Source: Deltaproteobacteria bacterium
GTDB taxonomy: Bacteria; Desulfobacterota; Desulfobacteria; Desulfobacterales; B30-G6
Direction: 5' to 3'
Assembly (NCBI GenBank): GCA_003647375.1
Contig: QMMS01000011.1
Span: 1 to 33,584, forward strand
Length of the DNA: 33,584 bases
A model generated the notes under the pieces. That model was not told where the DNA came from and searched no databases. It saw only the letters and a program-made list of their open reading frames with translations. The stretch's first letter is position 1, and the number at the start of each line of letters is the position of its first letter. Below are positions 23,921 through 30,531 of this stretch, piece after piece. Position numbers and translations under genes: made by a program.

Positions 23921-25309
23921 CTAATCCTTTTCCCATTTTTCCAAATAACCGGCACAAAGATCCTCTGCAGCCGGAATGTACTCCTCCTTGGGAATGGATA
24001 GCCAGGTAATATTCATGAAATTCAGCCAGTTCACATTGCCGCTGAAAATGTTACCGGCCCAGGAACCACAACCCAGGGTATCCGTCGTGGGCAGACCGGT
24101 GACCCATCCGCCGCTGTTGGCATGGGCGTGAGGCATATTACAGACGATCCGTCCCACGTTTGCCCGCAGGGCAAGCTTAACCCGCCGTTCATCATTTTCC
24201 GTGTGAATGGATGTGGAATGACCCTCGCCGGAAAATTTGAGAATTTTCTCCAGACGGTCCAGCATTTCGTCAAATTCAGTCCATTTCCAGACGGTGAGAA
24301 CCGGGGATATTTTTTCGCCTGAGAAACGGTCTTCGGGTCCGATCTTTTCACCAACAACCATCAGGAATTTGGTGTCGGCAGGAACCGTCAAACCCGCATT
24401 CTCTGCAATAAATAGTGCCGGCCTGGCCACAATATCGCGATTCAGGTGGGTACCGTCGGGCCACATATACTTTCTCAATTTTTCGCGCTCATCCGTGTTG
24501 CACATATACCCGCCCTCGGATTCAAGTGCCTCTATCATGTCATCATAAATACTTTCGTAGAGTGCCACGGCATTCTCGGAGGAGCAGGATGCGGAGTTAT
24601 TGGCAATCTTTGACAACCTAATTTTATTGGCCGCGGCGGCCAGGTCGGCAGTTTCATCGACGATGGATACCACATTGCCGGCACCAACGGTCTGGGCCGG
24701 TTTGCCGGCAGCATAGACAACCTTGACCAGGGCAGCGCCACCCGTGGCAACGGCATAGTCGCAATGGGCCATGACTTCGGCGGTTTTCGCATGACTGGTC
24801 TTTCTGATACACTGCATCAGATCCACCGGCGCTCCGATCTTTTCCAGTGCTTTGCGGGCATGTTGAACCGTTTCATAAGAGGTCTTCTGGGTTCGCGGAT
24901 GGGGTGACACAATCTGGGCATTTCTCGTTTTAAGGGTACTTAGCGCCAGACAGCAGATGGTGGATTCCGGATTGGTACAGGGCACCACATTTGCAATCAC
25001 ACCAATGGGTTTGGCATATTTACGAATACCGAGGGCTTTGTTTTCCTCAATGAGGCCGCATGTTTTGGCATCGCGCATGTCATAGAGCGTACCGAGTGTC
25101 TTGTTTTTGATTTTGTTGACCTTGTCTTCGGCATTACCGATGTTGGATTCATCCACTGCCATATGGCCGAGTTTATGGCGAACATCCTCTTTCATAAACT
25201 CCCATGCCACAGCTTCGACCATTTCATCTACTTTCTCCTGGGGCCAGAATTCAATTTCCTTGAAGGCCTTTCGAGCCCGTTCGTACATCTCTAAAACATT
25301 GTCTTCCAT
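23921..25309 (-). CDS. CoA-acylating aldehyde dehydrogenase
   Basis: A 462-residue member of the AdhE/EutE/SauS-type acylating aldehyde dehydrogenases, which oxidise an aldehyde with NAD(P)+ and CoA to an acyl-CoA. Visible features are the PIGVIANVVPCTNPEST segment, ATGGAALVK, PAQTVGAGN, catalytic C242 in NNSASCSSEN and MPHAHANSGGWVTGLPTTDTLGCGSWAGN near the C-terminus. No iron alcohol-dehydrogenase domain is fused and no microcompartment signal is evident. The nearest characterised group I can name is sulfoacetaldehyde dehydrogenase (SauS). With PhnW upstream, the expected substrate is phosphonoacetaldehyde, giving phosphonoacetyl-CoA, or acetaldehyde after C-P cleavage. A full repeat copy separates it from phnW; the HAD gene follows directly. 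Confidence 0.85.
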   Translation of the reverse strand: MEDNVLEMYERARKAFKEIEFWPQEKVDEMVEAVAWEFMKEDVRHKLGHMAVDESNIGNAEDKVNKIKNKTLGTLYDMRDAKTCGLIEENKALGIRKYAKPIGVIANVVPCTNPESTICCLALSTLKTRNAQIVSPHPRTQKTSYETVQHARKALEKIGAPVDLMQCIRKTSHAKTAEVMAHCDYAVATGGAALVKVVYAAGKPAQTVGAGNVVSIVDETADLAAAANKIRLSKIANNSASCSSENAVALYESIYDDMIEALESEGGYMCNTDEREKLRKYMWPDGTHLNRDIVARPALFIAENAGLTVPADTKFLMVVGEKIGPEDRFSGEKISPVLTVWKWTEFDEMLDRLEKILKFSGEGHSTSIHTENDERRVKLALRANVGRIVCNMPHAHANSGGWVTGLPTTDTLGCGSWAGNIFSGNVNWLNFMNITWLSIPKEEYIPAAEDLCAGYLEKWEKD

Positions 25310-25327
25310 GATGTGATTTCCTCCAAT

Positions 25328-25605
25328 AGTAGTTACCTGGGCTCAAAGGACCCAGCTCTGATTATGCTCTATAAGGGCTTACTACATATTCAGTTGTTTG
25401 AAATTCTAAATCCGAATATCGAAATCCGAAACGGTTCGGCTAACTCACCGCCCTGAGCAAAGTCGAAGGGCAAATTTAAATATCAAATGTTCAAATGACC
25501 CAAACATTGCACACAGCCTGGAAAGCTACCTGTTTGGATCATTCGAATTTATGTCATTAGGTATTGTTTAGAATTTCGTGCTTCGGATTTAATACCTATC
25601 GCCTT
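25328..25605 (+). repeat. Dispersed palindromic repeat, copy 3 (forward), with nested element
   Basis: This copy has the same order as the one at 3841: CTGGGCTC-AAA-GGACCCAG hairpin, CTATAAGGG region, TAAATCCGAATATCGAAA to TTCGTGCTTCGGATTTAA. Inside lies a 35-bp insert containing CACCGCCCTGAGCAAAGTCG (25449-25468), a common bacterial intergenic repeat that copies 1 and 2 lack. It fills the 308-bp gap between phnW and the acylating dehydrogenase. Confidence 0.85.
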
Positions 25606-25617
25606 ATCGATGGTGTT

Positions 25618-26760
25618 TTACCCCAACGTTGCAATCGGGAAGGTGTATCCCATCTCCTGAAAAGCCTCCTTGGCAACCACAAAAAAATCTTGAATATCCT
25701 TTTCGGTAATAAGGCCAAGGTTACACAAACGGAAGGTCTGGAGACCAAACATTTTTCCCGGATAAATGGTAAAGCCCCGTTCAAAGCAATAGTCGTGAAG
25801 CTTGAAAAAATCGAATTTCCCATCTTCCGGCGCCCGCACCGTCACCACCAGGTGTCCCTGGATCTCTTTGTCAATCACCGTCCCGAGACCCATTTCCTCC
25901 AATCCTTTGTGAATCGCTTCCCAGCACTTGGTCAGCCGCTCCCATCGGTCCTGCTCACCCTCTTCAAAGTACTCTTTGATGGCCTGCTGCAATGCATACA
26001 TGGTTTGCACGGGGGGTGTAAAATGCATCTCGCCGACCCGGTCAAAAAAATCATACTGCATGAACAGATTGCAGTAATAAGAACGGGTCGGATACGCTTT
26101 TGTTTTCTTTATCTCTTCAATATTACCGACGGTCCAGGAAACGCCGGTCATAGCGGCAAGTCCTTTTTGAGCCGAGGACATGAGAAAATCGATGTTCTGT
26201 TCTTCGATGTCTATGGGGAGAAGCCCGTAGGTCGAGATGGTGTCAACCACAAAAATGGCATCGTTGTCATGTGCCATCCGGCCGATTTCCTTTATGGGAT
26301 TGAGTACACCTGTACCGGTTTCATGGTGAACCGTTGCCACCACTGCAATGTCTTTGTCCTTTTCCAGCGCTTCTTTGACAACGGTAAGGTCCGGTAGTTC
26401 AGTGGAATCAAACTTGAGATCGACACAGGGGATATGGTAATATTTTGCAATCTCCACCATCCTGGCCGAGTATGCCCCATTGTTGACCACGCATATCTTT
26501 TTACCTTCGGGAACCAGTGAGTTCACGAGGACATCCTGGATGATGGTACCGGAACCCGTAAATATTATCGCACTATATTTTTCCGGATCTCCATGAACCA
26601 CCTTCACAAGGTCTTTACGAACATCGGTCATGATGTCCACGAATTCCTGTTCCCTGGGACAGATGTCAGGAACAACCTGAGCGTATTTAACGGCGTCACT
26701 GGTGGTTGCCGGACCCGGGTTCAGCAGAACATTTCTTTTTATAGATTTGACCACTTCCAT
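25618..26760 (-). CDS. phnW: PhnW, 2-aminoethylphosphonate transaminase
   Basis: A 380-residue class V PLP aminotransferase. The opening NVLLNPGPATTSDAVKYAQV, the GSGT phosphate loop (69-72), VNNGAYSARM, D173 in VVDTIS and Schiff-base K199 in SSAQKGL follow PhnW, and the length fits. PhnW moves the amino group of 2-aminoethylphosphonate to pyruvate, giving phosphonoacetaldehyde and alanine. The start region resembles the transaminase half of phosphonate-lipid enzymes, so the biosynthetic direction is possible, but no PEP mutase or phosphonopyruvate decarboxylase gene is in the window. AAGGGAGGTAAAA precedes the ATG. Palindromic repeats of opposite orientation lie on both sides. Confidence 0.85.
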   Translation of the reverse strand: MEVVKSIKRNVLLNPGPATTSDAVKYAQVVPDICPREQEFVDIMTDVRKDLVKVVHGDPEKYSAIIFTGSGTIIQDVLVNSLVPEGKKICVVNNGAYSARMVEIAKYYHIPCVDLKFDSTELPDLTVVKEALEKDKDIAVVATVHHETGTGVLNPIKEIGRMAHDNDAIFVVDTISTYGLLPIDIEEQNIDFLMSSAQKGLAAMTGVSWTVGNIEEIKKTKAYPTRSYYCNLFMQYDFFDRVGEMHFTPPVQTMYALQQAIKEYFEEGEQDRWERLTKCWEAIHKGLEEMGLGTVIDKEIQGHLVVTVRAPEDGKFDFFKLHDYCFERGFTIYPGKMFGLQTFRLCNLGLITEKDIQDFFVVAKEAFQEMGYTFPIATLG

Positions 26761-26789
26761 TTTTACCTCCCTTCTTGAAAACTATCCTC

Positions 26790-27056
26790 ATTAAATCCAA
26801 AGCACGAATACCGAAATCTTAAACAATACCTAATGACATAAATTCGAATGATCGAAACAGATAGCTTTCACGCCTATATTCAAAATTTGGGTCATTTGAA
26901 CATTTGATATTTGAATTTGCCCTTCGACTTTGCTCAGGGCGGTGAGTTAGCCGAACCGTTTCGGATTTCGATATTCGGATTTGGAATTTTAAACAACCGA
27001 TTTAGTAAACCCTTATAGGGTATCATCAGTGCCAGGTCCTTTGAGCCCGGGTACAT
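26790..27056 (-). repeat. Dispersed palindromic repeat, copy 4 (reverse), with nested element
   Basis: This is the reverse complement of copy 3, matching at roughly 85-90% by eye over about 265 bp, including the same nested insert (GACTTTGCTCAGGGCGGTGA at 26927-26946). Together with copy 3 it encloses phnW as a large inverted repeat. It fills the gap between phnW and the first citrate-synthase-like gene. Confidence 0.85.
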
Positions 27057-27082
27057 GTTTAGCAAAAACGTTGACATGCCGT

Positions 27083-28162
27083 TTACAGCTTCCCAACCTT
27101 CTTGATGCCCGACTTCTTACTGGGGTCCTTAACCTCTTCAATGATACTGAAGCCACTGCCATGAACATCTTTCATCTTTTCAAAACGCTGCTTCCATTCA
27201 TCAGGGGTTGTGCAAGTTGCCGGGGTGGAAACTTTTTCCCGATCGGCAAGGGGCGGCACCGGCCGATCCTCCGGACCGTCATAATCCTCTTTGGGCGTTA
27301 ACTCCTGTCCCAATCGGTTTGATTCTTCCCTTTCAACCTCTTCTATGTAATGGGCACCGGCTGCAAAGGAACGTGTGACGGCAAGAATCGCCCAGGTAGC
27401 CTCAGGGGTGAATCCCAGATCCATCATGGCAGCACCTGTGGCACCGAGCATATCGAGGTCCACTGGTTGGTCAGACATTTTCCGGGCCGCTTTGACGATT
27501 TCCCTCATAAAGGAAATGTACTTCCCGGCTATCCCAAGCTTTTCCGCACGGGCAAGCATGCGTTTTGCAGCAGGATCTTTGAGCATGAGATCCGAAACAC
27601 CCAGTGCTTCATCATTTAGATTTTCCTCGATAAGAAGCTCTGCTGCAGACTGAAGGGAAAGGTTCTTCTCTTTTGCCATTGTCAAATATGTGTCGAGTCT
27701 GTTTCCAAAAGCGGAATAGGCGCCGTAGGCATGACCAAAAGCCATGATCGACGCACCGCATGCCTGGGTTAAAAAGGTCTTGGATCTGGCCACAATCCTG
27801 GAGATAGCTGCCGGTGCAGACAGTCCATCCTCAAGGGTCATGATCATGATGTAATTGAGCATCTTTTCCTCTTCGATGGTGGGTATCCGCGCCTGATAAT
27901 CCACAAAAAGGACCTCGATGACACCGTAGCCCTCTTCCATCAGCTCTGTTGTGTCATAACCTCTGGTAACGATCCGATGCACATTCTTGTACGCGACTTC
28001 CGACACCCACTGGAACTGCGCTCTTTTCGAATCCCTTGGCATTGTCCCGTATTCCCGGTCGTAATAGTCAAAGGGATTCTTGGGGCTGCCGAGATTTCCG
28101 ATGGTACGCTCTCTTTTTTGCCTGTTCAGCGCATCCGTTTTTTCTTTGTCTAGATAACCCAT
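27083..28162 (-). CDS. Citrate-synthase-like subunit A
   Basis: A 359-residue protein with the citrate synthase/citryl-CoA lyase core: IVTRGYDTTELMEEGYGVIEVLFVDYQARIPTIEEEKML, then EDGLSAPAA, GASIMAFGHAYGAYS with H144, and PVDLDMLGATGAAMMDLGF. By eye H144 takes the place of the CoA-side histidine and D235 or D237 that of the catalytic aspartate, while the histidine of the usual GFGH motif is missing (GVSDLMLKDPAAKR) and the oxaloacetate-side DH is ED. The C-terminal about 80 residues are a charged extension. It overlaps the start of its partner's stop by 13 bp, so the two are coupled. It is probably a heteromer with the next gene; the substrates are unknown. Confidence 0.75.
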   Translation of the reverse strand: MGYLDKEKTDALNRQKRERTIGNLGSPKNPFDYYDREYGTMPRDSKRAQFQWVSEVAYKNVHRIVTRGYDTTELMEEGYGVIEVLFVDYQARIPTIEEEKMLNYIMIMTLEDGLSAPAAISRIVARSKTFLTQACGASIMAFGHAYGAYSAFGNRLDTYLTMAKEKNLSLQSAAELLIEENLNDEALGVSDLMLKDPAAKRMLARAEKLGIAGKYISFMREIVKAARKMSDQPVDLDMLGATGAAMMDLGFTPEATWAILAVTRSFAAGAHYIEEVEREESNRLGQELTPKEDYDGPEDRPVPPLADREKVSTPATCTTPDEWKQRFEKMKDVHGSGFSIIEEVKDPSKKSGIKKVGKL

Positions 28163-29046
28163 TTTTTGTATTCTCCTTCTTCCTTCTGCTTCTTCGCATA
28201 TTCCTGCCGTTCCTCCTGCTTGGGAACGATTCTGTCTTCAGGGCCTATATACTTGATCATGGACAAATCAATCATCTGCACCATGGGTTCATTTCTGCTG
28301 GCCCCCCATGCACGTCCTTTTTTCATGTTAAACAAAGCATGAGCTGCACAGCTGAATCCACGGACGACACTGCCGATACACCACCCCGCATTCGGTGAAA
28401 AACCGACTTCCATCAAAGCGGTGTTCCCCGAACCCACGACATTCACCCCCACATAGGAGCGTCCATCCGCCTTCCGTCTGGCGTGAAAATGTTTTTCCAA
28501 GGCCCTTTGAAATTCCAGATAAACCCCTTTGAGCTCCAGTTCTTCCTGCTTGAGGTGAATCGGCTCCGCTCTAGGATCGCTGTCAATGTGCTGGGGCTGT
28601 CCCATGCCCATGACAGGGCGTCCCGCATCCATGTATTCATCCACAAGGGTCTTGGCCATTTCATCGACGGTTTTTCCCTCTTTTTCTGCACGTTCCAAAT
28701 ACTTGTTAAGCATGTACCCATGAGCGGCCCCAGGACCATGGACGCCACCGAAGGTAGAGACCGCCGCCGCCACGCAAACGGGAAGGTTCGGCCTGCCTGC
28801 GCTTACGCCGATGGCGCCGACTGCCGATGGTGACATGGAATGCTCCAAAAAAACACCCATCTCATACTTGAGCATTTTTTCTTCTTCCTGCGTGGGAATC
28901 CGGTTCTGAAAGAGCACAAACATTGCATCATAAAACGAATAGCCCTCTTCCGCCAAATCGCTTAGATTGTACCCTCGCATCACGGTCTTTTCTTCTGTTT
29001 TATAGGAGATGGATGTTTTTCTTTTAAGTAGCTGCTTTCTTTCCAT
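28150..29046 (-). CDS. Citrate-synthase-like subunit B
   Basis: A 298-residue citrate synthase/citryl-CoA lyase relative: TVMRGYNLSDLAEEGYSFYDAMFVLFQNRIPTQEEE region, H69 in LEHSMSPSAV (oxaloacetate-side His), STFGGVHGPGAAHG with H103, GMGQPQHIDSDPRAEP and VNVVGSGNTALMEVGF. The usual GFGH histidine is Q150 (H153 is close) and the usual NVD aspartate is V204. These differ from the changes in subunit A, so the two proteins seem to supply complementary halves of the active site. It is the first gene of the minus-strand series that runs through phnW; a promoter candidate lies 75-100 bp upstream. Confidence 0.75.
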   Translation of the reverse strand: MERKQLLKRKTSISYKTEEKTVMRGYNLSDLAEEGYSFYDAMFVLFQNRIPTQEEEKMLKYEMGVFLEHSMSPSAVGAIGVSAGRPNLPVCVAAAVSTFGGVHGPGAAHGYMLNKYLERAEKEGKTVDEMAKTLVDEYMDAGRPVMGMGQPQHIDSDPRAEPIHLKQEELELKGVYLEFQRALEKHFHARRKADGRSYVGVNVVGSGNTALMEVGFSPNAGWCIGSVVRGFSCAAHALFNMKKGRAWGASRNEPMVQMIDLSMIKYIGPEDRIVPKQEERQEYAKKQKEEGEYKKWVI

Positions 29047-29119
29047 TTTATCCTCCAGCCTGCTTTCAAAATAGTTTTTCTAGTTACAATACCCTGTTGA
29101 CGATGACGAATTTTTCGCT

Positions 29120-29183
29120 TTAATAAACAAACGGCAATAATAGGTCAACCTAATAATTATCATGAATTACATGACAAATTATT
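29120..29183 (-). promoter_or_regulatory. Promoter and upstream palindrome for the citrate-synthase-like/phnW series
   Basis: On the minus strand TTGACC (29143-29148), a 17-bp spacer and TATTAA (29120-29125) form a good sigma70-type promoter about 75 bp before the subunit B start. Just upstream at 29152-29183 lies an imperfect 32-bp palindrome with arms AATAATTTGTCATG and CATGATAATTATT, placed as for an activator of the LysR type. The rest of the 390-bp gap (29047-29435) holds a repeat copy and no gene. Confidence 0.5.
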
Positions 29184-29197
29184 ATAGATGGCCAGGT

Positions 29198-29361
29198 AGA
29201 TATGCGGACTCAAACGACCCGGCATTGATTTAACCCTATACCCTACCTCTTGTTTGGATCATTTGAATTTATGGCATTGGGTATTGTCCTTCGACGTTGC
29301 TCAGGGCGGTGATCCTGTCGAACCGTTTAGGATTTCGAATTTCGTGCTTCGGATTTAAATA
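29198..29361 (+). repeat. Dispersed palindromic repeat, internally deleted copy
   Basis: The left end (GGTAGATATGCGGACTCAAA and ATTTAACCCTATA) jumps directly to the right half (TTTGGATCATTTGAATTTATG, then TTTCGTGCTTCGGATTTAAA). It also carries the nested CCTTCGACGTTGCTCAGGGC element (29289-29308), but at a different place in the repeat from copies 3 and 4. Confidence 0.75.
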
Positions 29362-29435
29362 AAAGAGTGGTAATCAGGTGCGGTACCCATTAAGATGTCA
29401 GCATTATAAGTTTATCCAAATTGAGGATTCCAGGA

Positions 29436-30125
29436 ATGTCTATCGTGTTGCTGAATGTCCTGTTTATTGGAAACAGTCATACCTATTTAAACTACATGCC
29501 CCGGATGCTTTCGACGTTAGTCGCTTCTGAGGATCGTGGTTTTGAACTGGCTGTAGATCAATGCACCGGAGAAGGTGCCGGTCTTGCGTGGCACTGGGAA
29601 AATTCTCCCACCCGGGATGCCATCAGGGAAAAGGCATGGGACTATGTTGTGTTACAGGATCGAAGCGGGGGTCCTTTGGAGGAACCGGATTCATTTGTAC
29701 GACATGCCGGATTGCTGGATAAAGAAATCCGGAAGAAGAACGCCAAAACAATGTTGTTTTTAACCTGGGCCAAGCGTTCCCGGCCCGATACCCAGGCTGC
29801 TATAGCGGATGCCTACAAAATGACAGCACATAAACTCCATGCGGTCCTGGTGCCAGTGGGGCTGGCCTGGGAAACAATCCACCGGATCGATCCCGGAATT
29901 GAGTTGTATCATCAGGATGGTCGTCATGCCAATCCTACTGGATCTTATCTGACAGCGTGTGTTTTTTATTCCGTGATGTTTAACACGAGCCCCGAAGGGC
30001 TTACCGGAAGCTTTCATTATAAAGGTAAAGTGTGGGTGAACCTTGAAAAAGGCAGGGCCTCATTGCTGCAGAAAGTGGCCTGGAAAACGGTCTCAACTTT
30101 GCACACTTTATATGGATTGCCATAA
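29436..30125 (+). CDS. SGNH/GDSL-type hydrolase
   Basis: A 229-residue protein with the SGNH signature: nucleophile S14 in LFIGNSHTYLNYMP, the block II/III region (VVLQDRSGGP), and the catalytic dyad in DGRHANPTGSYLTACVFY. No signal peptide is visible. Such proteins are esterases, acetyl-xylan or peptidoglycan O-acetyl esterases; the substrate is unknown. ATG at 29436 follows GAGG by 9 bases; the in-frame TTG at 29421 would overlap that ribosome site. It is transcribed away from the citrate-synthase-like genes, and a Fic remnant follows right after its stop. Confidence 0.8.
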   Translation: MSIVLLNVLFIGNSHTYLNYMPRMLSTLVASEDRGFELAVDQCTGEGAGLAWHWENSPTRDAIREKAWDYVVLQDRSGGPLEEPDSFVRHAGLLDKEIRKKNAKTMLFLTWAKRSRPDTQAAIADAYKMTAHKLHAVLVPVGLAWETIHRIDPGIELYHQDGRHANPTGSYLTACVFYSVMFNTSPEGLTGSFHYKGKVWVNLEKGRASLLQKVAWKTVSTLHTLYGLP

Positions 30126-30126
30126 A

Positions 30127-30487
30127 TTTTCACTCATTATTGCGACAGTTATCAGCCGAATGTAACCTGGTACCTGCCGGCGGCAATACGTAATCACTTC
30201 TTGAAACCGAAAGGCTCATCGCATTCGGGGAAGCTGCGTCCGGAAAAACACCATTCGAGACCCAAATGGTACTCAATCACAAAGCAGCTATCGAATTCTT
30301 CGTAGATGCTGTAGATGAAAACGGGTTTGATCGCCGAACCATTTTCAATCTTCATGCCCTGCTCTCGGATAATCTGTTGGGGAATCCGTCAGCATCGGGA
30401 CGATTGCGTGCAATCCCTGTCGGCATCGGAAAATCTGTCTACGAACCGCTGGCGGTACCACAGCTGATCGATGAAATCTTCCAAATA
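30127..30487 (+). pseudogene. Truncated, frameshifted Fic-family protein remnant
   Basis: In one frame the sequence reads SYQPNVTWYLPAAIRNH; after about 30196 it continues in another frame as LLETERLIAFGEAASGKTPFE, then MVLNHKAAIEFF, IFNLHALLSDNLL and SASGRLRAIPVGI up to PQLIDEIFQ. This is the N-terminal and early core part of Fic/DOC AMP-transferases. One missing base near 30196-30200 breaks the frame, leaving an in-frame TAA at 30191-30193, and homology ends before the catalytic HPFxxGNGR motif. It is therefore decayed at both levels. It occupies most of the gap between the SGNH gene and the molybdoenzyme; nothing else is seen to 30531. Confidence 0.8.
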
Positions 30488-30531
30488 TCGTTCTTGCGTT
30501 GTGGTGCTAAAGGTACCTTTACTCATTCATG

